From the NCBI GenBank assembly GCA_963759115.1, contig CAVWXT010000006.1, forward strand, positions 1,054,001 through 1,118,000: a stretch of 64,000 bases of DNA. The letters are read 5' to 3'. The notes beneath the pieces are model-generated. The model saw only the letters and a program-made list of their open reading frames with translations, ran no database searches and was not told the DNA's origin. The translations under genes and the position numbers were made by a program. Source of the DNA: CAVWXT01 sp963759115. GTDB taxonomy: Bacteria; Planctomycetota; Planctomycetia; Pirellulales; Thermoguttaceae. Shown one piece after another: positions 8,679 to 17,391 of the stretch. Numbering within the stretch: position 1 is the stretch's first letter; the number at the start of each line of letters is the position of its first letter.

Positions 8679-10232
8679 GTGATCGCCGGGACCGGCAGCG
8701 GCGTCGGCAAGACGTCGCTTGCGATCGGGCTGGCGCGCCTCCTGACGCGCAAGAGCCTTCGCGTGCAGACCTTCAAGGTTGGGCCCGACTTCCTCGATCC
8801 GACGTATCTGGCCCTGGCCTCCGGCCGCACCTGCTATAACCTCGACGGCTGGATGACTTCGCGGCAGTACGTGGGCGAGTTGTTCGCGCGGGCCGCCCGC
8901 GATGCGGACGTGGCCCTGATCGAAGGCGTGATGGGCCTGTTCGACGGCGCCTCGCCCAGCACGATCGAAGGGAGCACGGCGGAGATCGCCCGCTGGCTCG
9001 ATGCCCCGGTGCTGCTGGTGGCCAACGCCCACGGCGCGGCCCGCAGCCTGGCGGCCACGGTGCGGGGTTTCACCGATTTTGAGCCGGGGGTGCGCGTGGT
9101 CGGGGTGATCGCCAATCAGGGCGGCTCCGAGCGACATCGTCAGTGGCTCGCCGAATCGTTGGCTGCGGCCAGCGGCCCGCCGCTGGTGGGCATGCTGCCG
9201 CGCGGCTCCCTGCCCGCCTTGCCCAGCCGGCACTTGGGCCTGGTCACGGCAGACCAGGCGGGGCTTTCCGACGCCACGCTCGATCAATTGGCCGACGCCT
9301 GCGAGAAGTATATCGACATTCCCGCATTGCTCGAGTTGGCTCAGTTGGACCGCAGAGCGGCAGCGGGTGGCACGCCCCTGAGCGTAGCGAAGGGCGTGCT
9401 TGGCGGGCCAACCACGCCCTTCGCTACGCTCAGGGACGTGCCACCCAATTGTCACACTTATTCTCTTGCGGGCCCTAAACAATTGGAAAACAGGGCCTCG
9501 CCGCCAGATGCCCTAACATTAACCCTCTGCCGGCACCGACCGGAGGTTGGTCGAGAGAGGGGACATGGTTCCGACATGCCTCACACGTCCCGCGTCCGCC
9601 TCGGCATCGCCCGCGACGAAGCCTTTCATTTCTACTACCCCGACAATCTGGAAATGCTCGAACACGGCGGCGTGGAGTGGGTGCCGTTCTCGCCGCTCCG
9701 CGATGCGCAGCTCCCTGCCGACTTGGACGGGCTCTACTTTGGCGGCGGCTACCCCGAATTGTACGCCAGCCGCCTGGCCGAGAATGCCGGAATGCTCGAC
9801 GACGTCCGCGCCTTCGCCGCGTCGGGACGCTGTGTCTATGCGGAATGCGGCGGGCTGATGTACTTGGGCCGCACCCTGACCACCATTGAGGGTGTGCGCT
9901 GTCCGTTGGCGGGCGTGCTTCCGCTGGAAACCACCATGCTCCCCAAGCTCAAGGTGCTGGGCTATACCGAGGTCACCTGGACGGCCGAATCGCTCTGGGG
10001 CGACGCCGGCCAAACGGTGCGCGGACACGAGTTTCACTTCTCCGAGATCGCGGCCGCCGACGGCCCCGCCGACGGTTGGCAGTCTGCCTATTCCATCCGG
10101 CGCCGCGGCGCGGAGCCGGCCCGCGAGGGCTTTGTCCGGGGAAACGTGCTGGCCGGCTACGTCCATCTGCACTGGGCATCGCGGCCGGAGGCGATGCGTC
10201 ACTTCCTCTCTCGATGCAAGGAACGATCATGA
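8679..10232 (+). CDS. cobB: Cobyrinic acid a,c-diamide synthase with palindromic linker insert
   Basis: A glutamine-dependent a,c-amidase (CbiA). The N-terminal P-loop GTGSGVGKTS and the C-terminal glutaminase domain with YAECGGLMYLG and GHEFHFSEI are intact. The linker between the two halves (about 9355-9590) is roughly 70 residues longer than I know for the family and is made of two palindromic repeats read in frame. GTG 8679 is the first standard start. The usual N-terminus MTRLVIAG would begin four codons earlier at 8667, where the codon is ATC, 3 bases after AGAGGGGA. The stop overlaps the next ATG. Confidence 0.9.
   Translation: MIAGTGSGVGKTSLAIGLARLLTRKSLRVQTFKVGPDFLDPTYLALASGRTCYNLDGWMTSRQYVGELFARAARDADVALIEGVMGLFDGASPSTIEGSTAEIARWLDAPVLLVANAHGAARSLAATVRGFTDFEPGVRVVGVIANQGGSERHRQWLAESLAAASGPPLVGMLPRGSLPALPSRHLGLVTADQAGLSDATLDQLADACEKYIDIPALLELAQLDRRAAAGGTPLSVAKGVLGGPTTPFATLRDVPPNCHTYSLAGPKQLENRASPPDALTLTLCRHRPEVGRERGHGSDMPHTSRVRLGIARDEAFHFYYPDNLEMLEHGGVEWVPFSPLRDAQLPADLDGLYFGGGYPELYASRLAENAGMLDDVRAFAASGRCVYAECGGLMYLGRTLTTIEGVRCPLAGVLPLETTMLPKLKVLGYTEVTWTAESLWGDAGQTVRGHEFHFSEIAAADGPADGWQSAYSIRRRGAEPAREGFVRGNVLAGYVHLHWASRPEAMRHFLSRCKERS
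9365..9446 (+). repeat. 82-bp near-perfect palindrome inside cobB
   Basis: Arms 9365-9403 and 9408-9446 are 39 bases each with two mismatches and a 4-base loop; the arms begin GGGTGGCACG and end CGTGCCACCC. It is read through as GGTPLSVAKGVLGG and onward with no stop. It lies in the interdomain linker of cobB. Confidence 0.9.
9523..9562 (+). repeat. Family A palindrome inside cobB (diverged copy)
   Basis: A hairpin of the CCCTCT...AGAGGGG type with the inner pair CCGACC/GGTTGG. It is related to the elements at 23048-23105 and 52348-52404, in the same relative orientation as the plus strand of the former. It is read through in frame in cobB. Confidence 0.7.
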
Positions 10233-11233
10233 GCACGGCGGCCGATTCCACCGGCATCCTCATCATCAGCCACGGTAGCCCGAGGCCCGAGGCCAATCAG
10301 GGCTTTTGCGACCTGGTCGGGCGGATCGCCGCGCGGCTGGGGGCGGACGACGTCCTGCCGGCGTTCTTCTCGATCGCGCGGCCCGACATCCGCGATCAGG
10401 TGGCCGTGCTGGCCGCGCGGGGCCTGCGGCGGATCGTGCTGATGCCCTATTTTCTCTACTCCGGCCAACACGTGACGGTCGACATTCCCGCCCAACTGGC
10501 CGAGTGCCGCGGGCAGTTTCCCCACGTCGCAATGGAGTTGCTGCCGACGCTGGAGAACGATCCGGCGGTGGAGGACGTGGTGGTCGAGCGATTGGCCGCG
10601 CTGTTGGGCGATGAAGAAGCGCTGCCCACCGAGGGACGGGCCATCGAACAGCGAAGCTACCAGATCATCGACCGGCATCTCCGGGGCCGGAGCGACGCCG
10701 ATCCCATCGTTGGGCAAATCGTCCGCCGGATCGTCCACGCCACGGCCGACGTCTCTTTCGCCCGCACGCTGGCCATTCATCCCCAGGCGGTGGAGCGGGG
10801 CCGGGCGGCCCTGACCGCGGGCCGGCCGATCCTCTGCGACGTGCGGATGGTTCAGGCCGGCATCACCAAGACGCGCAACGAGGTCGTCTGCGTGATCGAC
10901 GACGAAGACGTGGCGGCGTTGGCCCGGCAGAACGCCTGCACGCGGGCGGCCGCCGCAATGGAAAAGCTCGTGCCGCGGTTGGACGGCGCGATCGTGGCCG
11001 TGGGAAATGCGCCGACGGCGTTGTGGAAAGTGATGGAGATCGCGGCCGGCGGAGGTCCGCGCCCGGCCTTGGTGGTCGGCCTGCCCGTGGGATTCGTCGG
11101 TGCGCGGGAATCGAAGCTGGCGCTTATGGAAAGCGGTTTGTGCTACATCACCAACACCAGCGCCCGCGGCGGCAGCCCCGTCGTAGCGGCCGCCGTCAAC
11201 GCCTTGGCAATGTCGAGTCAAAGAGAGGAATAA
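10229..11233 (+). CDS. cbiX-cbiC: Fused sirohydrochlorin cobaltochelatase / precorrin-8X methylmutase
   Basis: 334 residues in one intact frame. Residues 1-125 are a short CbiX (ISHGSPRPEANQGF near residue 13, then a PYFLYSGQHV segment). Residues about 130-334 are CbiC (RSYQIIDRHL, AIHPQAVERG, CDVRMVQAGITKTR, GNAPTALWK, GLPVGFVGARESK). The first half inserts cobalt and the second moves the C11 methyl to C12, so non-adjacent steps are joined. The ATG overlaps the cobB stop (ATGA). Early cobalt insertion shows the anaerobic route. Confidence 0.92.
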   Translation: MSTAADSTGILIISHGSPRPEANQGFCDLVGRIAARLGADDVLPAFFSIARPDIRDQVAVLAARGLRRIVLMPYFLYSGQHVTVDIPAQLAECRGQFPHVAMELLPTLENDPAVEDVVVERLAALLGDEEALPTEGRAIEQRSYQIIDRHLRGRSDADPIVGQIVRRIVHATADVSFARTLAIHPQAVERGRAALTAGRPILCDVRMVQAGITKTRNEVVCVIDDEDVAALARQNACTRAAAAMEKLVPRLDGAIVAVGNAPTALWKVMEIAAGGGPRPALVVGLPVGFVGARESKLALMESGLCYITNTSARGGSPVVAAAVNALAMSSQREE

Positions 11234-11237
11234 GACG

Positions 11238-12116
11238 ATGTGGAGACGAGGACTAATGGTCCGACACAACAAAGACGTCGGCTTGGGTGCCACTGGCTGC
11301 TCGTCAGCCAGTGCTGGCAACACGGGCAGGCAAGCTGCCCGTGCCACCCGCCGCCAATTTCAGCGTGTCCGACTGCCTGTGGTGGCATTGATCTGCGGCG
11401 TCGCCGTGATGCTCTGGCCCACGCCGGCTTATGCCATGCACATCTCGGAAGGGATTTTGCCGCCAAGTTGGGCGGGCCTGTGGTTCCTGGTGGCAGCCCC
11501 GTTTTTGGCCTGGGGATTGCACACGGTGGATCGCCGCCGGGCCGAGGACCCGCGCTACATGGTGCTGGTGGCGATGGTCGGCGCGGCAATCTTCGTGATC
11601 TCGTGCATGCCCGTGCCCATCCCTGTGATCGGCAGTTGCTCGCATCCGTGCGGCACGGGCCTGGGGCGCATTGCTGATCGGCCCTGGCCCAACGGTGGTC
11701 GTGGCCAGCATCGCGTTGTTGTTCCAGGCGATGTTCTGGCGCACGGCGGACTGACGACGCTCGGGGCCAATATCGTGTCGATGGGCGTGGTCGGGGCATT
11801 CACGGCTTACGGCGTGTTCCACCTGCTGCGCGGCGCCAAGTGCCCCTGGCTGATGGCCGCGTTCTTTGCCGGTGCATTTTCCGATTGGGCCACCTACGCC
11901 ACGACCTCCCTGGAACTGGCAACCGCCTTGCACGACGGCGGCCCGATGGCGGCCATGTTCGTCACCGTCCTGTTGGCCTTCGTGCCCACGCAACTCCCGC
12001 TGGGCATCGCCGAGGGATTTCTCACGGCCGTGGCCTATCGGTTTGTTCGGGCACGCCGGCCCGAACTGCTTGGTCTTTGCCCAATCGTAAAACCAATGGT
12101 GGGAGAACGGGCGTGA
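11238..12116 (+). CDS. cbiM: Cobalt ECF transporter S component CbiM
   Basis: The substrate-binding membrane subunit of the CbiMNQO cobalt importer. After an N-terminal extension and signal segment (VALICGVAVMLWP...AYA), the mature end begins MHISEGILPPSW, whose N-terminal histidine is the known metal ligand of the family. A compensated frame error spans about 11668-11735 (one C extra, one C missing); correction gives GALLIGPGPTVVVASIALLFQ and then LAHGGLTTLGANI. The start at 11238 is supported by AGAGAGGAA. A palindromic element (11285-11349) sits within the N-terminal extension in frame. Confidence 0.87.
   Translation: MWRRGLMVRHNKDVGLGATGCSSASAGNTGRQAARATRRQFQRVRLPVVALICGVAVMLWPTPAYAMHISEGILPPSWAGLWFLVAAPFLAWGLHTVDRRRAEDPRYMVLVAMVGAAIFVISCMPVPIPVIGSCSHPCGTGLGRIADRPWPNGGRGQHRVVVPGDVLAHGGLTTLGANIVSMGVVGAFTAYGVFHLLRGAKCPWLMAAFFAGAFSDWATYATTSLELATALHDGGPMAAMFVTVLLAFVPTQLPLGIAEGFLTAVAYRFVRARRPELLGLCPIVKPMVGERA
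11285..11349 (+). repeat. Double-hairpin palindrome in the cbiM N-terminus
   Basis: Two adjacent hairpins, CACTGGCTG/CAGCCAGTG and CACGGGCAG/CTGCCCGTG, lie inside outer GGGTG.../...CACCC ends. It is read in frame as GATGCSSASAGNTGRQAARA between the cbiM start codon and the signal segment. Confidence 0.8.
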
Positions 12117-12957
12117 AAAATGGTTGGATGATTGCTGTGATTCTGGTGCTGGTCGCGGCCTTTTCCTGCCGCGCGAGCGCTACCGTTGGTGCGACAGTTG
12201 CGCAGCAAGACCTCTTGGCATCGGCTATGAGGGCCAAAGGCCCTGCCTGTCGCCCAGCCCAGGGCAACGCCCTCGTTGTTGCACACATCTTGGCGGGCAG
12301 ATATACCGAGCGGGCATTTTCATTCTGTGCCTTTTCTCTAGCCCAGGCGTTTACGCCTGTGGAACAAGAGACCATCGTTGATCTTTTATTTTCCTTTAAG
12401 CCCCCTTCAGGGGGCGTGGATTGGTTCGTTGACGGAAATTGGCCAAAGATCAACTCTTGCGCCCCCTGAAGGGGGCTGAAAGAATAGGGAAACCGTATTT
12501 TGACTTCCTTTCCACAGGCGTAAACGCCTGGGCTAAAGAAAAGTGGCCCGAAGGAACCCTTTTGTCAGTCCCATCCAAACGACTTGCGTGTAACAACGCG
12601 GGCGTTGCCCTAGGCTGGGCGAACCAAATCGCTTCGGGGTGGACAGAGCGATGCCAAGAAATCTTGCCGTGTCTTGCGGCTGTTACACCGTCGCGGCCGG
12701 ACGAAGGGGGTGGCAGTGCAACTACCGCCCCAACCTCAGACTTGGCCGGCGGCGATCGCACGCCCAAGTGGAAGGGCGTCGACGAGACGGTGATCGAGAA
12801 AGTGGCCACCGAGGCCGGGCATCCGCCGCGGGAACCGTATATCAACACCGAGCAAGGCGACCTGCTGCTGTTCCTCTTCCTCACCGCCGGAGCGATCGGC
12901 GGGTTCATCGCCGGCTACGCCTTCCGCACGCTGTTTCCGCCGAAGGAGAAACCGTGA
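12113..12957 (+). CDS. cbiN: Cobalt transporter CbiN split by a nested palindromic element
   Basis: The N-terminus (GTG 12113, KNGWMIAVILVLVAAF, one membrane segment) overlaps the cbiM stop. The C-terminus (12770-12957) carries the CbiN signature GHPPREPYINTEQGDLLLF and a second membrane segment ending LFPPKEKP. CbiN is normally about 100 residues, but here about 560 bases of nested inverted repeats separate the halves. The first half reads to a stop at 12469; the second half is open in another frame from before 12439. Either two further indels hide a long in-frame insert or the gene is truly interrupted. Confidence 0.75.
12251..12621 (+). repeat. Three nested inverted repeats inside cbiN
   Basis: The outer pair is 12251-12286/12588-12621 (CGCCCAGCC...GTTGTT). 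The middle pair is 12333-12362/12512-12542, containing CAGGCGTTTACGCCTG. The inner pair is 12398-12416/12461-12477, containing CCCCCTTCAGGGGG. All three share one centre near 12438. The middle and inner units recur at 15771-15951. Confidence 0.9.
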
Positions 12958-13741
12958 TGCACTCCACCGGCGAACTGTTCTCGACCGGCCATCTCTCCGG
13001 CGATCGGCTGCTGGTGCGGCTGGACGCCCGGGTGAAATTGATCGTGTCGTTGGCTGCGATCCTGGCCGTCCTGTTGTCCGCGCACGTCGCGCTGCCTCTG
13101 GCGACGGCAGCCTGCTGTCTGGCGCTGCTGATGGCGTCAGGGGCGCCGCTGCGGAGCATGGCCGTGCGCTGGTGGGGCCATTGGGACTGGCGGCGGTCGT
13201 CTGCGTGCTGCGGGCCTTCATGATCGGCACGACGCCCATGATCTCCTTCCACGTTGGCCCCTGGCAACTCATCTTGACCAAGGAGGGGCTCGTGGACGGC
13301 GGCCTGATCGCCTCCCGCGTGCTGGGCTCGGTGAGCGTGGTCGTGGTGCTGTGTACGGTCACGCCGGCCGCCGATATTTTCGCCGCGCTCCGCTGGGCAC
13401 GACTGCCGCGGACGTGGATCGAGTTGGCCGTGCTCATGTACCGCTATATTTTCACGCTGTTCGACCAGGCCGTCAGCGTGTTGTCGGCCCAGCGAATCCG
13501 CCTGGGCTACGCCGGCTGGCGGCGGTCGATCCGCTCGATGGGCAATTTGGGCGGCGTCGTCCTGCTCCGCTCCATCGACCAGGCCGAAAAGACCCACGAA
13601 GCCATGGTCGCCCGCGGCTATCAGGGCGTGCTGCCGTTGCCTGCCCCGCCGGCCCTACGGGCGGCGGACCTCGCGCTGTTGGGCGGCTGCCTGGCGCTCG
13701 TCGGGCTGGCCTACTTCCTGGCAGAAAGGTGCCTGTGGTGA
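12957..13741 (+). CDS. cbiQ: Cobalt ECF transporter T component CbiQ
   Basis: The membrane-coupling (EcfT) subunit. The product starts MHSTGELFSTG; LDARVKLIVSLAAI and later hydrophobic stretches follow, with coupling-helix sequences SAQRIRLGYAGWRR and EKTHEAMVARGY. A missing C near 13164 (expected CGCCTG, seen CGCTG) shifts the frame once; both halves are otherwise clean. Its ATG overlaps the cbiN stop and its TGA overlaps the cbiO GTG. Confidence 0.87.
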
Positions 13742-14626
13742 ACTCCCCCAACGGCGAATACGCCATCCAAGTCGAGGGCGTCAGCTACACCTATCCCGAT
13801 GGGATCGAGGCCCTCGTGGACCTCACGTTCCACGCCGCGCCGGGGGAATTCGTAGCCGTGATGGGCTCCAACGGGGCCGGCAAGACGACGCTGATGAAGG
13901 TCCTGCTGCGGCTGCTTCAACCGCAGAAGGGCGAGGTTCGTCTGGGCGGCGGCAACATCGCGGCCCTCCGCCCGGCCGAACTCTATCGCCAGGTGGGGAT
14001 GGTTTTCCAGAATCCGGCCGACCAACTGTTCGCCACCTCGGTGGCAGAGGACGTGGCGTTTGGCCCCCGAAACCTCGGTCTGCCGGAATCCGAGGTGGCC
14101 GAGCGCGTCGACGAGGCCCTGGCCGCGGCCGATGCGGCGGCCCTCCGCAGCCGGCCCATCCATCACCTGAGTTTCGGCGAGCAGAAACGGGTCTGCCTGG
14201 CGGGCGTGCTCGCCATGCGGCCGGCCATTCTTGTGCTCGACGAGCCGATCGCCGGCCTTGACCCGGTCAGCGAATCGCACATGATTGAGTCTGCTCTTGC
14301 GGCTGAACCGGCAGCAGAAAATCACCATGATTCTCTCGACACACTCGGTCGACCTGTTGCCCGTGCTGGCCCATCGCATCTGCGTCTTGAGCAAGGGACG
14401 CCTGCAGCAGGAAGGCCCGCCGGACGAAATCCTCAGCGATCCGGAGGCGGTTGTGCGGGCCGGGTTGCGGCTGCCGCTGATCTCGCAACTGTTCCACGAG
14501 TTGGGGCGTCGCGACGGCCTGGTGGCCTACCCGCTCCCGCTGGGCATCGATCACGCCCGCCGCCGCATCTTGGGCTGGATCGCCGACGGCGTGCTCGAAG
14601 CCCGCAATCGAGGAGACGAGGCATGA
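13738..14626 (+). CDS. cbiO: Cobalt ECF transporter ATPase CbiO
   Basis: An ABC ATPase with Walker A GSNGAGKTT near residue 41, Q-loop VFQNPADQLF, signature LSFGEQKRV (the second residue of the core motif is F in place of G) and Walker B ILVLDEPIAGLD. One extra T near 14286 shifts the frame; after it STHSVDLLPVLAHRICVL supplies the H-loop. It has a C-terminal extension of about 70 residues beyond the core. It starts at GTG 13738, overlapping the cbiQ stop. Confidence 0.88.
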
Positions 14627-15679
14627 CTCTGCGCACCGGAATTACGACCGGCCTGTGCGCGGCGGCGGCGGCCAAGGCGGCTGCGGCCGCGCTCAGCGGC
14701 GCCGCCCCCGGCAGAAGTCGAGATCGTGCTGCCTTCCGGCCAGCCGATCTGCGTGCCGATCCTCAGCGTGCAGACAGCGCCCGACGGAACCGCGGCCACC
14801 GCCTCCGTGCGCAAGGACGCCGGCGACGACCCCGACGTGACGCACGGCCTGGAAGTGCGAGCCACCGTTTCGTGGAGCGAGGGCGACGAGGTGACCTTCG
14901 CAGCGGGCGAAGGCGTGGGCACCGTGACCAAGCCGGGGCTGCAAGTCCCGCCGGGCCAACCCGCCATCAATCCGGTCCCGCGCCGCATGATTGCCGACGC
15001 CGTCCGCCAGGTCACCGCGCGGGGCGTCCGCGTGGAGATTGCCATTCCGGGCGGAAAGGAAGTGGCCGCGGAGACGTTCAATCCGCGGCTGGGCATCGAG
15101 GGCGGGCTTTCCGTCCTTGGCACCACGGGCATCGTGCGCCCCTATTGCGCCCAGGCCCTGCGCGACGCCCTGAAATGCTCGCTCGACGTGGCCAACGCCT
15201 GCGGTGTAGCCGCGCCGGTCCTGGTGCCCGGCAACATCGGCGCCCAGGCGGCCAGCCAACGCTTTGCTCTCCGCGACGAACAGCTCATCGAGGTGGGCAA
15301 CGAGTGGGGATTCGTCCTCGATCTGTTGGCGTCGTATCCCTTCGAGGCCCTGCTGGTCCTTGGCCACCCCGGCAAGCTGGCCAAGTTGGCCGCCGAGCAA
15401 TGGGACACGCACTCCGCGCGGTCGGACCCGGCGGCGGAGTACCTCGCCCAGCTTGCTTGTCAGCTTCTCCGCCGCGCCGTGCCGCAGAGTTCGACGGCCG
15501 AAGGCGTCTTCACCGCGATTGGGCCGCCGGAGAGAGAACTGCTGGCCCACACGCTGGCCGCCCGGATTCGCCTGGCCGTCAGCGTCCGAACCGGCCAACG
15601 CTTCCCCGTGACCGTGTCGCTGGTGGACATGGCCGGCCAATGTCTGGGAACCGACGGGGACCTGTCGCCATGGCAATGA
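14623..15679 (+). CDS. cbiD: Cobalt-precorrin-5B C1-methyltransferase
   Basis: The C1 methylase specific to the anaerobic pathway. The N-terminal family motif TGITTGLCAAAAAKAA is present, as are GVGTVTKPGLQVPPGQPAINPVPR, GTTGIVRPY and LGHPGKLAKLA. One extra base near 14711 breaks the frame; the remaining 317 residues are continuous to TGA at 15679. Overlap ATGA with cbiO. The operon pauses after it for 352 bases filled with palindromes. Confidence 0.92.
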
Positions 15680-15770
15680 ACGGCAATTGTGACTTCTTCG
15701 GGACGCGGGCAGGGTGTTGGTCCCGCGCGGCGCGAGCGGGATCTTTCTCGGTCACGAGGGCCGTATCAAT

Positions 15771-15951
15771 CCTTTTCTCTAGCCCAGACGTTCACGTCTG
15801 GGGAGATGGAACGGCCATACCATCGTCTCTTTTCTTGTCAGTCCCCTTTAGGGGACAAGACGACCGCCAGCCCCTGAAGGGGCCTAACGGAAAAAAGGAG
15901 GATTATTGCCGCCTTCTTACCACAGGCGTAAACGCCTGGGCTAGGGAAAAG
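15771..15951 (+). repeat. Composite nested palindrome between cbiD and cbiE
   Basis: The outer arms 15771-15802 and 15920-15951 contain CAGACGTTCACGTCTG and CAGGCGTAAACGCCTG. The inner hairpins are CCCCTTTAGGGG (near 15842) and CCCCTGAAGGGG (near 15871). This is the same order of units as the element in cbiN. The whole gap 15680-16031 holds no gene I can support. Confidence 0.85.
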
Positions 15952-16031
15952 GGCACGCAACGATGGCTCCGGTCTAGAGAAAATCGCGACGGAAAGACGC
16001 TGGCGCCAGGTAACGGAGGAGGCCAACCGGC

Positions 16032-16667
16032 ATGCAGAGAATCATGATCGTCGGTTGCGGGCCGGGCTCTCCGCTGTACGTCACCGAGGCCGCGCGGCAG
16101 GCCGCCGCCGGGGCGGACGTGCTAGTGGGCAGCAAGCGACTGTTGGAGCTGTTTCCCGACGGTTCTACCGAGAGGATTCTCGTCGATGCGGACGTCTCTG
16201 CGCTCTTGGACAGGATTGCAGCCCAGCACGCGGCGGGCCGTAGGATCGCCGTGCTGGTGAGCGGCGATCCGGGCCTGTTCAGCCTGGCGCAAAACGTGAT
16301 CCGGCGGTTTGGCCGCGATCACTGCGAAGTGGTTCCGGCCCTCAGCTCGGTGCAAGTCGCTTTCGCCCGGCTAGGGCTCGATTGGAGCGATGCCCGCATC
16401 GTCAGCGCCCACGCTGCTACGCCCCAGCTCGGCGAAGACGAGCTTCGCCGGGCGGACAAGCTGGCCATCCTGGCCGGCACGAAGGATTCCCTGCGCTGGG
16501 CAGCTCGGGCGGCAGGCCTCGTCGAATCGAGCCACCTGCCGGTACTCTGCGAAAATCTGACGCTCGACAACGAGCGGATCGCGCACCTCTCGCCCGGCCA
16601 GCTCGATTCGATCGACGCGGCATCCCTGGCCATCGTGCTCCTGATTCGGAGGACCCTGCTCGCATGA
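16032..16667 (+). CDS. cbiE: Cobalt-precorrin-7 C5-methyltransferase, CbiE only
   Basis: 211 intact residues matching the CbiE half of CobL: MIVGCGPGSPLYVTEAA, VLVSGDPGLFSLAQ and ILAGTKDSLRWAARAAG. There is no CbiT domain after it; the next gene starts at 16664 within its stop. CbiT (C15 methylation and C12 decarboxylation) is therefore not encoded at its usual place. GGAGGCC precedes the ATG at 16032. Confidence 0.9.
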   Translation: MQRIMIVGCGPGSPLYVTEAARQAAAGADVLVGSKRLLELFPDGSTERILVDADVSALLDRIAAQHAAGRRIAVLVSGDPGLFSLAQNVIRRFGRDHCEVVPALSSVQVAFARLGLDWSDARIVSAHAATPQLGEDELRRADKLAILAGTKDSLRWAARAAGLVESSHLPVLCENLTLDNERIAHLSPGQLDSIDAASLAIVLLIRRTLLA

Positions 16668-17383
16668 CGATCGGCACGTTATATGGCATCGGCGTGGGTC
16701 CCGGCGACCCGGAGTGGATGACGGTCCAGGCAGCCAGGTTGCTGTCGGCCTGCCGGCACGTCTACGTGCCGAAGTCCCGCGAGGCGGCCGAAAGTATCGC
16801 GCTGGAGATCGCCCGCTGCTACTTGCGGCCGGACGCTGCGATCCACGAATTGACGTTCCCCATGACGGCGGACGAAGGCGTGTTGCACCATTGCTGGCGC
16901 GACGCGGCCCGCCAGGTCTACCAGATGCTGGCCGCGGGCGAAGACGGCTGCTTTCTCACGCTCGGCGACGCAATGTTGTATTCCACGTACATTTATCTTG
17001 CCGACGAGTTGCGGGCCATCGATCCCGGCGTGAAGATCGTCACTGTGCCGGGGATCACCGCGATGAGCGCCGCAGCGGCCGTAACTGGTTTTCCCATCGG
17101 CCGGCAGAAACAGCTTGTCACCATTGTGCCCGCCTCCGACGACATGGGCCAGTTCACTGCCGCTCTGGACCGCGGCGGCACGGTGGTGCTGATGAAGATC
17201 GGCCGCCGGCTGGAATCGGTATTGGCGGAACTGGAATCGCGGAACCTGCTGGACCGGGCGGTGTTCGTCTCCCGTGCGGGTATGTCCCAACAACGCGTGG
17301 AAACCAATCTGCGGCGACTCCGCGGCACGCCCGAGCAGACGGGCTACCTGTCGATCCTGCTGGTCGACGCTGGAGAGAAGTAG
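16664..17383 (+). CDS. cbiL: Cobalt-precorrin-2 C20-methyltransferase
   Basis: 239 intact residues. The SAM-binding GIGVGPGDPEWMTV is near residue 7, VPKSREAAESIAL (typical of CobI/CbiL) follows, then FLTLGDAMLYSTYIYL and VPGITAMSAAAA. It carries out the first ring methylation after cobalt insertion. ATGA overlap with cbiE. Confidence 0.92.
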   Translation: MTIGTLYGIGVGPGDPEWMTVQAARLLSACRHVYVPKSREAAESIALEIARCYLRPDAAIHELTFPMTADEGVLHHCWRDAARQVYQMLAAGEDGCFLTLGDAMLYSTYIYLADELRAIDPGVKIVTVPGITAMSAAAAVTGFPIGRQKQLVTIVPASDDMGQFTAALDRGGTVVLMKIGRRLESVLAELESRNLLDRAVFVSRAGMSQQRVETNLRRLRGTPEQTGYLSILLVDAGEK

Positions 17384-17391
17384 GAGGAGCG

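Noticed and set aside
12301..12969. A novel gene encoding the SLAQAFTPVE / STGVNAWAKEK peptides
   Set aside because: The peptides are translations of the repeat arms CAGGCGTTTACGCCTG and recur at 15771-15951 in the same repeat context, so they reflect repeat sequence and not a protein family.
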